The notes beneath the pieces were generated by a model that saw only the letters and a list, made by a program, of their open reading frames with translations, was not told the DNA's origin and did not search any database. Both the position numbers and the translations under genes were made by a program. From Turritopsis dohrnii (Eukaryota; Cnidaria; Hydrozoa; Anthoathecata; Oceaniidae): 64,000 nt of DNA. The DNA lies in assembly GCA_027922465.2 (NCBI GenBank), contig BQMF02000058.1, positions 744,001-808,000 of the forward strand, in the 5' to 3' direction. Numbering within the stretch: the first letter of the stretch is position 1; each line of letters opens with the position of its first letter. Of the stretch, positions 1 through 14,000 are shown one piece after another.

Positions 1-867
1 AATGATTCACCATACCATGTTTCCACTAGCTTAAAGAACAGCGACGAGGATTCTGAAGATTTCTATTATTTTAATCTCGTCTTTTTAAACAAATCTTTGA
101 GAAGTTAATATCAAACTGACGAGATAAAAAACAAATAATCACCTCTCTCGTAAACATACAGTTCAGGGGGCAGGATTGAAACATTAAAGTTTATTGTGAA
201 ATGTGTCTGGGTTAGTCAGGGTAAGCTTAATTTATTCAAATACTTTTATAAGTGTTTTCACCGTTTTACTGTAATGTTTGAATCCTGTCACATGAACATT
301 CCTTTGCCGAAAACATCTGTCTCCGTTTTCGTCGACCTGTATAATAATTCATTATTTGAATGCACATTGTTTTTAGACGTTTTCAAACCCGCCCGCTTGT
401 TAATTTTTCGAATTTTTTCCAACCCTCCAGGCCTTATTTATTCAGAAAAGTCTTAGCACTCATTTTTGAAATTGTTTATTTTCCTAGATATTTAGCAAAA
501 CGGAGTCAAATATGACGTCTTCTGCGATTCGAAAAGAAAAAGTGACCAAATTTAAAAAAAAAAAAAATAAATAAATTATCCGGCAGAGAATTTTCACGAC
601 CAACATTGAAATTGTTTTATGGCTCAAAAAAGAATGGGCGGGAAAATATGGGGTGGCTTTTTTGTGGGCGAAATAATCTGATGTGATGATTGCAATTCCA
701 TTTGGTGCCCAAATTGAATTGAAATTTTCTGAACTGAAGATATCAAATATACACAAAATGAATATCTAAGCAAAATGTTCAGTTCGTTTGGATTTTTTTT
801 GGATTGAATGGAAAACGACCTAAAGATAAAGGTAAATTCATAATGCCATGTTTTAAATTATTTTCAG
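1..867. other. intron of the K+ channel gene (with one dispersed repeat)
   Basis: Nothing coding was recognised before the acceptor at 865-867. Positions 196-299 match 4538-4653 (see those entries). Runs of T and A and short spurious ORFs fill the rest. The stretch is read as intronic because the exon at 868 starts in mid-codon and encodes the middle of a cyclic-nucleotide-binding homology domain. Confidence 0.55.
196..299. repeat. dispersed repeat, copy 1 (partner at 4538-4653)
   Basis: Starts gtgaaatgtgtctgggttag and ends cctgtcacatgaacat. It is near-identical to 4538-4653, in the same orientation. One copy lies in the channel intron and one in an intron of the neighbouring gene. Too short to classify; possibly a SINE fragment. 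Confidence 0.7.
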
Positions 868-1703
868 TAAAATATGCAATTTTTGGTTACGACTTCGTAC
901 AAAAGCCCAGACGCTCTAAATCCAACTCAGACGTTCGAGCAAAGTCGTTAGTTGAGCTTCACTACATCCACAAAGATGACATGATAGAAATCTTGAGGAT
1001 GTATCCAAAATTCGCCAATTCCTTTTGTCAAACACTTAAACTTGGTTACGACTTAAATGATGAAATGGAGGTAAGGAAGCTAGCAAGAACAGTACTAGAT
1101 GTAGCAAGAACAATACTAGATGGTCCATTACAACGTTGATACTGTATGTTTATATTTTAGGAGGGCCACAGTCGTAATTTCGAGAAACAAAACAAAGTAC
1201 ACATAACAGCCATGGCAAAAAATGCTCTTTCTATGCCGATCATGGCAAAGTTCACGAAATCCCTAACAAAGAAGACCGACGCAAACCCAGACAGTGTCTA
1301 TACGAATCCTAGAAATAGAAGCTATACCGATGGCGCTATAGGGACGCTTAATGGCTTAGATAATGGTCATGTCGTAACGCCACAAAATGACGAAGAAGAT
1401 ACTCAAAAGGATGCAGAAGTTACGAAAAAAGTCTCCCTAAATAGCGTTCGATTTTCGAATAAAGAACTCGATAAAAATACAGAAAAACGATACGACACAA
1501 GTACGTCATATACATTCGAAAATAGGTTGGACGATATTGAAAGCGACGTGACGCGACTTCAGACAGACGTCGATGAGAAAATGAACAGAATTCTTAGTAT
1601 TTTGACTGAAATGAACAGGAACGGCGCCAAGTCAAATTACAATGAATACCTTATGCATTTCACAAATGAAAGCACTGGTGTGACAGCAGACACGAAATTA
1701 TGA
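868..1703 (+). CDS. ERG/EAG-type voltage-gated K+ channel, C-terminal two exons (partial)
   Basis: Two exons, 868-1070 and 1161-1703, join in frame (donor GAG|gtaagg, acceptor ttttag|GAG) and stop with TGA. The first encodes the distal cyclic-nucleotide-binding homology domain of KCNH channels: an IFGYDF segment, KSNSDVRAKSLVELHYI, then DMIEILRMYPKF and LGYDLNDEM. The K-S-N-x-D-V-R pattern and the M-Y-P helix are closest to ERG (KCNH2/6/7) among EAG, ELK and ERG. The second exon is a hydrophilic tail ending in a short coiled coil (DDIESDVTRLQTDVDEKMN), as expected of the tetramerising C-terminus in this family. The pore and voltage sensor lie to the left of the window. The usual ALTYCDL segment reads AKSLVEL here, a divergence from vertebrate ERG. 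Membrane location is inferred from the family. ERG rather than EAG is likely but not certain. Confidence 0.85.
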
Positions 1704-1898
1704 TTACTGTTCAAGGACTTCTTTTTTAATAGAACAAGAATTGTTGTAAGTGAATGGCAAGTAAACATGTGTATAGAAACATTAAGTATAGAAACAAATA
1801 TTTTGACAGTGGAGGAGGGAGGTGGAGTTGAGGGAGGAGGTAGGTAAAGAGGGAGGGAGTTATGCCGAAATGTTTGGTAATTATCAAGAAGAGAAGAA

Positions 1899-1904
1899 AA
1901 TAAA
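1899..1904 (+). terminator. poly(A) signal AATAAA of the K+ channel gene
   Basis: AATAAA lies about 195 bases past the channel stop codon, followed by a T-rich stretch. It is the first canonical hexamer downstream. The convergent gene ends at 2046, so the two transcription units are only about 140 bases apart. Confidence 0.5.
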
Positions 1905-2045
1905 ATCTAGTCTTATTTATCAAAAATTTCGAGTAAAAATATTTTTTAGTTGCAACAAAAAAGGTTTCTTCACACGATAAGATCTACGAATTGATCTTAT
2001 AAATGCATCAATAAAATTTAGGTACTTGCCAATAAAATCTCACAC

Positions 2046-5000
2046 TCAAATTAGATCAAATCCTTCGTCAAGAGTCACATCGTTCACCGATTGTTTTTCC
2101 ATTCCGGTTTTGGATTTCGATAACAATGGATGCACTGCAGATTTCAAACTCGAGAAGAGATTTGGAAACAAAACTTCTTGTTGTGCCAGGAGCTGTTTCA
2201 TGCGATACCTCTCCTTTAAAAGCAAGCCGTTCGTAAGTTACTGAAACAACTGTACCGAACTAGAACAGATCATTAAAGGGTGAACTAACATACCTTCGGA
2301 GACTCAAAGCAAGCTGGACAATTTTCAGTGATAATCGGTAACTTGCACTGAAATGTTCAAAATACAATTCAATTCAAGTTGGTCATAAAACCCTGTGTCA
2401 GACAAATCTCAATTTCGGAATTGGTGTTAACCAAAACCACCATGGTTCGCCCTGACCAATCGATATTAGAGAATCTTCAAATCCATTTTCGTACTTCAAG
2501 TATCAAAATGAACAATCTACAGTCGCAAGAACGGTATACCTTGTCAGCGAATTTTCGCAATTCTCGTTCACGAACATATATGAGCGGTCGGATAACTCGA
2601 AGATCTCCGTCACTAAAAAAAAATAACTAAAATGTTGTGGTGGGGGGTGATAAGTTGTTCCCATACCAAACCAAGTTCTCAAATAGTTAAAAGATATTGT
2701 AATGATGACTATCAAAAGTTATTCTGGGAAAGTGAAAATAACACAATGTCAACATACGTGACAGTGTAGTTAGCTTTCATTGTGCGAAGGTAACCATTAT
2801 GAAATGTCGACATCAGAAAACTGAAAACAAAAACACAGGTTTTTACTCATACATAACAGATATCATTCAAAACAAAATCATACATCACAAAACTGATGAT
2901 TCTGAAAATTTTTATTAAGAACCTTTCTGCTACGTCATCCAAATGTTGACCAATCGCGATGACATTATACGCGTGTGTTCTGGCGCACGCATAAATGCGG
3001 CCACGTTTCATTCTGGAGCAGTAACTGCATATTGATGTGCAGACAGGAAGCTGAGCAGCTGCGCCAATGATATCTAAAAGTCATATTTTTAAAGCACAAT
3101 GATCTTCTAACTTTTTGATAGTTAGCAAAATGATTTGAGGAGATAAGTCAAAGATTTGAAGTGATTTTTACTAACAATTAATGGCTTTATAAGAAACGAA
3201 GAAAAGAACTGAAAAGAACAACTACCTCTTATTCAACAGAGATTTTTAGAATCTTAATTTCGCGATTTTAGTAAAACATGCTACCTTGTTCTTCGTAAAA
3301 GTAAGGTACACCAAGTCCCTGCAGATAATCTTTCAATGGGCTAGGATCGTACCCTGAACTTTGCGGATCAACAGTCATCGCACCAAAATCAAATATTACA
3401 CCCTTAAATATACACACAAACTATACACATACAAAATCTACATTCAAATCAAAAGTTAGGAGCATTTTACTGCCGGCAAGAAACATTATATCAAGGTAAG
3501 ACTGACCTTGGATTTAGCATAAAATTTGTATTGGTGAATGACGTGCAGCATAGATAAAGAATCTTTCCCTCCAGATAAACAGATCAAAACACGATCGTTA
3601 TTCTTGATCATTCCAAACTCTTCTATCGCCTAAACACAATGAAGACAAGGTGGTATACTCATTGACAGCAATCACACAAAGAAACAATAACATACAAAGA
3701 AACTTTCGCAAACTACTCTAAGAAAAACTTCAAACAAGAATCGTATCTTTAAAAATTACCTCTACCGCAGGCTTAAATATCATCTTCGAGGGAGAGTGAA
3801 ACTTTAACACTCGCGTATCTTGCAGCTCTTTGCTGTTAATATCAACATGCTCTTCTTTGCTATCCTTTGATTTTCTAATCGCACAGACAGACACAGGTTC
3901 GTCTTTCTTCGAAGGAGTTGTGTTCAAGTGATTCATTTCTTCCTTTAAAGTCCTTTGATTTCCAAGATTCAAATTGATATCTTTTATTTTCGTTACATCA
4001 CACACATCACAATTATCACGATTCTTGTCATTCAATGTATTCATATGCAATGGTGAACAATTACAAAAATGCAAGTTTAGACATGTGGAATTAGACGCCC
4101 GGAGATTTTCCGTGTTCAGTCTCTCAAAAGTCCCTGTTTCCCATCCAGGAAAAAAGGCCATTTGAAAATTTCGACAACTATGAGGAATTTCATTATTAAG
4201 ATAATCTTCCGCTTCGCAAGGCAACAAAAACCATCTGTACTTTTCACCATCGTCGCCAAGCAACAACGTTTGGTCTCCACATTTGTCCTTAACCTAAATA
4301 TGATATGAATAGCTGGCTAGGATTCACGCCTGTGAACTACGTAATATAGTGTGGGCTCAATTGTAAAGTCGTGGGATCAAAGCGTTAGAAGCAATTTTTT
4401 GGGCTAGTTTCAATATTTGGGATAAAAGGTTTGGAAAAAAATATGGAGACTTATAGAAAGTTCAAAACCATCACTTAAGAAAAGAATCTCTATACACCAG
4501 ACAGAATTCAACCATCAGACTTTACGGTGTAAACCTTGTGAAATGTGTTTGGGTTAGTGAGGGTAAGGTTCGGGCCTAGCCTCATTTATTCAAATACTTT
4601 AATATATGTTTCCACCGTTTTAATGTAACGTTTGAATCCCGTCACATGAACATACTCGCACAGAATTATATTAACAAGGCTTTCTGTAAAACTGTACAAG
4701 CCAACCAATCTGTTCTAATTTTCGTTACTTGGAAAAAATGGGTTCACACATATTAAACATCTCAGAACGTGGACTGTCGGATGTCTTATGTTTCTTCTAC
4801 CTCTGTTTCATATCAGTGAATTTTTCAGGAAATTCTGCATTGCTTCTTCCAAACTCTATACTGTTCTGGAAAGGCCTTAAATTTTTTTTCCGATGACCTT
4901 AGTGTTATAGAACAGTGTTATCAAAACAGAGCAGGAGTCCAAAGTCCAAAAAGGTTAATCCTGAACGAGAAAAAAGATTTAAAAAAATATATATATACAA

Positions 5001-8000
5001 ACAGTTTTGTTTACTTTGATATTGTAAAAGAGATTTTCTGCTTCAACCAATAATTCCTGAAAAAAAAGGGAATATTTTGGGTGTTGAAATTTCACCCAGA
5101 TGTTTCTTGATGGACAATGGTGTCTAGAATTTTTCTTTACCGTTCTCGTTTTAACAGGCTTGTTTTTTTCCTTGCAAGGAACCACTGCACAACCATTTCG
5201 AAACTTTATTGCACCAAGCCAAATACGATCTTTGAATATCTCAAGTTTAAATATTAAGTTTAACACGACTGATAAAAGTCAAACAAAAATGAAACTCGAA
5301 AAAATAGTCAACAGAACATAACAACATACTTGATGATATCTGTGCCTCCATTCGCCAGTTTCCGGATTCAGAATATACTAAACAAAATTTTGAAAAAGGA
5401 AGCCAAAAACACGATGATACACGAGGCACAAGGAAGTACAACTCATACAAATGGCAAAAGTTTCCATCCATGATCAGCTATCATCAGTATCGCCTGCAGA
5501 ATGAACTTTATCGTCTCATTCTCATAAAAGAATGGTAAGTTAATTCTTGTGAAGCCAGGTCTAAGCAAACATAATGATTGAAATCAGGACTGAATGTGAA
5601 GAATGAACAAAATAGAAAAACTTATATACTGAGTTCTACCTCAACATTTCTTTATCAGAATATTCCCTTTGACGTCTCAAATGATGTCGGTCCAACCGCC
5701 TAAAACAGGATAGAAAAAACAGGGAAAAAATGCCAGTTGACAGAACACCTTCCAATGTAGGGATTGGTAACACGAACCCCAAGAACGTGGACAAACACTC
5801 TAGACTGAACTATATATACGAATACGTATGAATATATAGGAATATAATCAGGGTATAGCAATTAGTAACCAAAATTGTTTAATCCTAGTCCTTAATTCTC
5901 CATTTTGCATTCTTAAGGCAACCTATCAATCCACTAGCAGCTACATAGCTCTGGTAAGAAGTCAACTATCAAGTAGAGGAAGAGCCAATTGAAACATCCG
6001 GTTAACAACTTACACTAGATACAGAGTAACAATATCAACTCTTTGTATAATAGTGAAAAAGAGACGGACTTTATTACTGCACATCAGACAAAACTACTCA
6101 CTGATCTTCCAATAATAGTTTTTCGATTTGAAGGGCTACTTCCTCCTTCAGTCCAATCAAATACTAAAACAGAATAACAATAACAACAACCCTTACATTT
6201 TGATCAGTCATCAAAACTATATTAACATTAAGTGCTACAGACCTCAGCATATGGCCCGGCACAAGCACATCCAGAACGAGATTGAATTCCAAATAAATCA
6301 TTTAACAGCACAGCTACAAAATTGTGATGTAGCAAACGGCCTGACGGCTCATGTTTTATAACAAACGATAAAATAGGGATTTTCTGGAATGTCTTAGGTC
6401 CAAGTAAGATCAAGTTTGAACTACTATTTAAAGTAGTGTAAGCCATTCTATGATTAAAATATGTAACTATAATCAAAATCAGTATTAGCATTGTTGATAT
6501 TAAATATCAAACTAAATACTGTTCACAAATCTGAAGTTTTACATGCAATGAAGACAGGTATAATTTTCTTTTCAGAATTCCCAAACCTTAAATTTTACGA
6601 TAGATCTTCCCATCTGAATGTGTAGTTTAGATATATACCTTAACAGCTCTTCTTCTCTTTTACAGATAACATCTGTTCGTATGTTCTATCAAAAGAAATA
6701 ACCTTTAACTTAACCTTCTTATTTTTGAAAAAAAAAAACAAACCAAAAAAACAATTGTATTAAATGCAATTCATACGTCTTTCAACTGGAAAACCATTCC
6801 TGCTCTTATACTTTCTACAATTCCTGGTGTGCCACCTTCTTCTCGCACTTCAACATCTTTCAAATAACGATGAGTATTGGCAGTAACCTTGCATGGAGGG
6901 AAGGAAAATTGAAAATAGATCAGGAATGAATACACTGACAGTGTATAGAATGGTAACAGAAATGTTTAACACATACATAAAAAACTGTACCGCCACCGCC
7001 ACCATCAGGAATGGGATTTTGAAATAAACTCTTCTTTGCAATCAAAATTCCTAAAACAAACATGGATGACATTGTGAAATTCTGTTGATTGTCAACTTTT
7101 GAATTTTTTAAGAATTTGAAAGTAACCTGGTGTGCCAGGACCACCAATAAATTTATGAGATGATATAAATATTGCATCTTTGTATGCATATGAACCACTA
7201 AAAATATTGATAAGGATAAATCATTTAAGTGCATAAAAACACACAAATATGAAACCTGAGCATCAATTAAGCAGCATACAAATCAAAGTTCTAATTTGTT
7301 ACACTGCTTCATGCCCATCTGACCCCGTCCTCACAGAGTGTTGCTGATTTTTGGTACAGAACCCTAAATTCATGTCTTTCTTGAGGTATTAACACTTGGC
7401 CCCGGCTTCTTTTTGACCAATTCTGTTCAAAAACTCTTTTGGTGTCAAAATTTGTTCATTCACTAATTTGTTGGCAGATTCTATCGATAAACCTCCAATC
7501 TGATCCTCCAACAAATAATTTTGTTGTTATTTTGTACAGAATCTTCTTTTTTATATTCACCAGCACACCTCACACAAGAATTCATTTTCTGACTTTTGTA
7601 TTCTATCAAATTCACACAAGAAGAGAACTCATCTAAAACTGAAGTTGTTTTTGCACATTTTATTCTTTACACACATTCTATTCTAATCAAGTGTCATTAT
7701 GTAATATCACCAAGAAGCAGTACCGAAAATAAAAAATCAATTTCCATATTGTACAATCTTCTAAATATTATTTCATATCAGTTTGTTTCTTTATGGTCAT
7801 ATACGGAGTAAACCAACAACACACTATCAAGGTAAGGTTGTTTCGATTTTAAACAGCTATTTCTAAAAACCTTTGTTTTGATTATGTTTGCCACGTACAT
7901 GTTTTTGTCTTACTTGTTCAAATTCTACTGTAAAGTTCCATCCTATATCAAAGATGTTTACCTGCACGTTTTTAAATTCATGTTGATATCTACATAAGGA

Positions 8001-11000
8001 CCTGAAGATAGAAAACCCAATTAAATCTGTCATTAAAAATGTTTCAAAAAAGGTTTATGCATGATCACTAATTAAGCACCTGCAGACGCGTAGTCAAAAA
8101 ATGCTAATGCATTGTAACGATGTAAACACTCAGCTACTTTATCTGTATCAACTAATACGCCAGTTATATTTGAAGCTGCTGTAAAACAACCAATAAGTGG
8201 ACGGGTTGTACTTTGGTAGTCCTATAATAACAGGTACCTAACAAGATAGCCCAAAATACACAAAAAATAATTCATAAAGAATTATCATAGGGGTACCTTC
8301 AAGTTATTTTCTAAATCAAGAACATCCACAAATCCATCACTGTTAACTTTAGTCCAAATGATCTATATGAAACAGGTTCAAAACAAGTTTCATTAAAAAA
8401 AAATGGACTACTTTGCAAACTACACACTATAACATAATAATAACTATAACAACCAGTAACCAGTAACAACCTGACCTGAGGCAGGCTGTTATATTATTCT
8501 TTTAAACCTTCTTCAGTGTGAATTGTTCTTATATTATTCTTAGCTTTAAAAGGACAGTTTCAGATTTCAGCCTTATTTTGTTCTTATGCAGCATGGTGGT
8601 GAAAGAGATATAATTAAAAATGGTGGTCATTCAATACTAACCTAATATGAGCAAGCACGTTTTAAGAAGGCCCCTAGTCACACCATATATTCATATATTG
8701 CACAGGCTCAGGCTGTTTATAATTTTTTGGAACGATAACTTGCGCCTTTTTCTTAATTTGGTATTTTTTGGTTAGATGCTTGCATACAGAATACTTTTTA
8801 TCCTTGTATTATTCGTATTATTGTAATGATATCAATTGGGCGTTTAGCTCTTGCTTGTTATGGAAACATTATTTGACATAACCCACCTCTCCACCAATTT
8901 CTTTCCATGGAAGTAAGTTTGAATGATGCTCATAAGGACTAACAAAAACAATCTACCAAAGAAAAGGTCTTATAGATCTAATATGCATATGTAATAGATT
9001 ACGAGCAGATGTGAATTAATACAACCATACATACTGGAGGTGATTGAAAGTTTAAAGCATGAATGAGTTTGTTCACTGCAGCTGTACAGCCATTTCCAGT
9101 GAAAATAACAGCGTCTAGTTCATTGGCACCAACACATTTTCGAATAATATCCCTATGATACACATAAATCATCAGAAATTATTGTTTCAGAAACTTGGCT
9201 GGTTAAGAAATGTTTCATTTCAATGAGAACTCATTACATTTGTAGTCAAAGTCATCTAATTAAAATGTAATCAAGATGCTCATTAACTAACAACTACTAT
9301 GGCAGAAAATAGGAATGTTAAGATAGCATAGAAATGCAACCCAACATTATCTCATTTCATTTTTTGGAGTTACCTTGCTTCTTGTCTAAACATGGTTGTT
9401 TGCAAAGAAGTGACTGAAGTTGTTGTATGAGTGTTTCCATAGTGTGGGAGAACATTTTCTTGTATGTAATCTTCTATGTATTTCAATGACCTAAAACAAT
9501 AAAAAATTTATAAGCTCAATTTCACATTACATTGAATCATTTTTTAAATTATAGATATCTATCTTATTATACTAATCTGCATTTGTGAATCCCACTTTTA
9601 TTTTAGAGAGTGTTGTTATTTTTCAAAATTTACGATCAAAATCTTCTTAATCGTGGTCATATAGCGGCAGTTGGACCATGCAGGACACATTCACGTTAAG
9701 TATAATAGCATGTAGTATTTGACGTCAGCTTTTTTTGTGATCATGGGGAACCAATGCATTGCATCCCCAATCGAACGCTACATTTTTGGGGAAATATCTC
9801 GAGAACCAATAGGGATAACTGACGTTTTTTAGGGTCCACAATACGGGTGATGGGGTGAGACAACATTTGGGCCTATATTTTATTTGGTACTGCGGCTATG
9901 ACATCATCAATATCTTTGCTCAACGATATCTCTGCAACGATCGGTCGTGGGGAAATGATCCCATGCATTTTTTTGATCAGTTTTTCGAGCTCTACAACAT
10001 GGATACACTTTCCACTTACGATTCTGTGGTTTAATTTTTCGTCACCTATTTTTGACAAGTTGCTAGTATATACTAATCCGCAATGTGTGTCACTAATTAA
10101 TTAAATTTTACGGTCAAGTTCTTTTTAGTTGCATGTAAAACCACGCAGAGACAAGAGACACTTTTTTCACAATAAGTATAAAAGCACGTGGCATATTATG
10201 TCAGTTTTTTTTATGATCACGAGGGAATCATGCAATGTTTTTTGGGGAAATAACTCGAGAACTAATAGGGATAACTAGGGATGACATTTTTGGGCTCCGC
10301 GATACAGGTGATGGCGTGACAAACAATTTGGGCCTAATTTCTTTTGGGTGATGGGGCTATGACATCATCAAATTATTTGATCGGCGATATCTCAGTAACG
10401 GTTGGCTGTACCGAAACGACCCCATACACTGTTTTGCTCAGTTTTTCGAGCTTCACAACATGGGTACACACTGGGGAAGGAAGGTATTTATATACTAGTA
10501 CAGGGTGGGCCAAAAAAAAGACTTTTTCGGATGTGCTTTTCAAAATTTTAAAATTTTACGTCAATTATTTAGTGAAAAGATTCAAACGAAAACCCCAGAG
10601 CTTTACTTTCTTTAGCTGTATGTAGCAAAAGAAGTTATTGCACTGCATCATTACACAGTGCAATAGCATCATTGTTACCATGCAAGTTAAGTAAACAGAT
10701 TCAGCAACTTTGATGCTTCGGGATGCAACTATAAGGTACTTTATAGTAGAAATCAAGAAATTGAGAAACCAAGGAGCAGTTTTTGTATTGTAATTGTTTT
10801 TATCACATAAATTTCTTTGCTACCAAAGACAAGCACGCGTTTAATTTTTTACATTACAAACTTTCATAATGCCATTTTCTACTGAAGACAAGATCCTAAT
10901 CAAACATTATAGACTGGAAAAAGGATACGGGCGAAAGAGATTGTTGAACAAATTTCCGGAAAGAAATTGGACAGCTGGTGGAATGGATAAGTTACTACGG

Positions 11001-14000
11001 AAAATCAATAACACTGGAACTGTTGAACGATCAAAGGGAAGTGGAAGGCCAATCAGTGTAAGAACTGAAGAAAACATTGGTGTAGTTGAAGACTTAGTTT
11101 TAAGTGAAAAGGAACAGCCTGGAACACACAAAACACCACAAGAAATTGAACACAAAATTGGAAAAAGTCGTTCTACTGTGCGAAGAATAATAAAGCATAA
11201 TTTAAACCTTACACTCTATAAAAGAATTAAAGGACAGAAGCTGTCTGCTTCGGATGAAAAAAAGAGACGAAAACGCGTTCCACTTCTGCTGAAAAAAATT
11301 ACGAAAGAGACATTACCCAAAACTTCTTTTACCGACGAAAAGATTTTACCGTTGATACACCAGGAAACATGCAGAATGATCGGGTTTATGTGAAAGTTGA
11401 GAAGAAACAAGATATGTGATGAACACTTGTATACAACAAGAAACAATTTTCCAAAAAAGATAATGGTTTCTGCTGGAATTTCACAACTTGGAAAAACATC
11501 AATTTTCTTTGTTAACACTGGGGCAAACGTCCATGGCGAGTACTACAGAAAGATGTTGCTCGCTAAAAAGATTCCGCAAAAATGGACAAGATATCCTCCG
11601 GAGATTATATCTTCCAACAAGACGGAGCTAGAGCCCACACTGCCAAAGAAACAATCACGTACATAGAGAAGAAGATGCCTGATTATATACCCCGAAACTT
11701 GGCCACCCAATAGGGCGATTTAAACCCAGTAGATTATGGTATATGGGAAAGTCTTGTGCGAAAAGTTTATAAAAGAGATATTACAGACATCAACTCATTG
11801 AAAAAGGCATTGCGAAAAGTGTGGCAAGAGTTTCCTCAGAGTGAAATCAATAGCGTCATTTCACAATTTCGAAAAAGATGCAGGAAAGTTAGAGATGTTA
11901 AGGGAAAACACTTTCATCCTGTTTTCATGAAACATATATGTTAATCAACAGAGAAAACAACATTTTTGTGTTGACGTTTCGTCATTAAGACTTATTCATA
12001 ACATTTTCTACATACTATGTACAATTCTTTTTCTACATGATGTTTTATATTAAATATTATAATATTTGATTAACACATGTATATACGCCTTGGTGTCTAT
12101 CTATATAATCCCGTATGTGCATACCACATACAGTTTCGTAACGTAACATAAGCTCTACATGGGTACACTTTCCGTTTCCAATTCGGTGATTTAATTTTTC
12201 GTCACGGGGTTGGCACATTGGAAAGGGGATACATCTTTTCGGAATTTAGACACTGTAAAAGGTTTTTACCTGGGATGCAATCTTATTATACCAATCCGCA
12301 ATCGTGCATACCACTTTTATTTTAGAGAGTGATATATTTAACAAAATTTTATGTGGAACTTCCCATGTTGTCCAGGTAAAACCTCGCAGTGGTGAGAACG
12401 TTTTTTTCTGTAATAACGTTAGATTTTACTGTATCATTGCTTTGATGTCAGTTTGTTCAGTTTTTTTTATCAGCACATACAACAACTTTTATATGCTACA
12501 GGATTTGAATAAAGGGATCATTTTCGAAATTAAAACTGGTAAGAAGTGTTTTACCTGAGGTGCATGTTGATCGCAGGCGGTGTGCAACGACGCCTTGGTG
12601 TCTAGTATATAATTTATAGTCATAAAAAGATATTTTCTTTTTTTCATTTTCACAATTTCGTCTATTTAAATGCCTTTTATTGTTAGTTTTTCTGAATGGG
12701 TTTTAAAGTTAAATTTTTGACATCATCAGTCATTATTTTATTTTCATATTATGTTAAGGGCTCAGCGTATGTTTCAAAAGTGAAAATTAATCATTAGGTT
12801 ATTATTACATTACATTTTAATTTTTAGGGAAAAATATTCCTTTTTGAGAAAGTTATAAGCATTTTTTGTTATTCAACATTTCCAAGTTATGACAATTAAC
12901 ATAATTTGTTATATACTCAAAAAGCCTTTAATTAAATTAGCTTTGTGAAGGCTGTCATAGTGTTGTGTATGTGATGAAGAAATGCTATGTTCTACCTTCT
13001 TTGAGCTCCATGTTCCCATCAAGTGGCTCATTTTCGTTAAAACTTCCCACAGCGGTAGATGAAAGCCTGTTAACGAAAAGTGTGCCCGTGATATGAGAGA
13101 AAATTCCTGATTGGCTATCCAATAGCACATAAGTATGGAAAAAACAAAAAACTGTTTTTCTCCTGAACAAAACCATTAATTGAGATTCACGGGCACACTT
13201 TGTTTCCTAATTGTGAGGAATCGGCACAACCAAAAAGCACTTTAAATAACGGAAAAAGTTATGCAATGCATATGTGAGAAAAACATTATGCTGAGCCCTT
13301 TATCCAATTTATCTTGTAACGTACTAACTACCTTTACTAATATGAAAATTTATGTACTTCAAAAGAGATCACAATACTCTTATGATGCCATAAAATAGAT
13401 AAGTCTTTGAATTTGGTACTTAATACGTAATATCATATGCATTTCAAATTTTTGAAACCACTCCTTTAAGTATTGACCAAAAAATGTCTCATCAGCATAA
13501 GAAAATAATCAAAGTATCAATATATAAAATTCTCCCAATAATTCCTAGAGTAACCAACATGGGGTAATATAAATTTCTGTTCAACATTTGAAAGAATTGT
13601 TTAGTTTGTTATATAGCGGTTGAGGTAACCGTTACGCATTGGTAGTCATAAATGATTTCATTTTGTGAAAACTCTCTTATACTAGCTGCTCGCCGCCTGG
13701 GTTGAGTTCACAAAAAATAAAATTAAGGAATTGGCAATGAGAAGTGTACCCATGTTGTAGAGCTCGAAAAACCAACCGTTACAGAGATATCTTCGATCAA
13801 AGATTTTTATGACATCACAGACCTGTCCCCCAAAAAATTTAGGCCTAAATTTTTTGTCACCCTATCGCTTGTATCACGGACCCCATAAAACGTCAGTTAT
13901 CCATATTGGTTACCAAGATAATTTCCCCTAAGCATCACGTTTGATTGGGTCTCAATGCATTGGTTTTGAACTGACGTCGGGTACAAGAAAAGAAATAATT

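Noticed and set aside
6541..6600. An extra exon of the fused gene between exons 12 and 13
   Set aside because: Including it introduces a stop; joining 6639 directly to 6423 completes a Ser codon and keeps the family sequence.
9571..10495. Repeat R1 as a protein-coding element (ORFs at 9898 and 10344)
   Set aside because: The ORFs are not shared between copies of the repeat.
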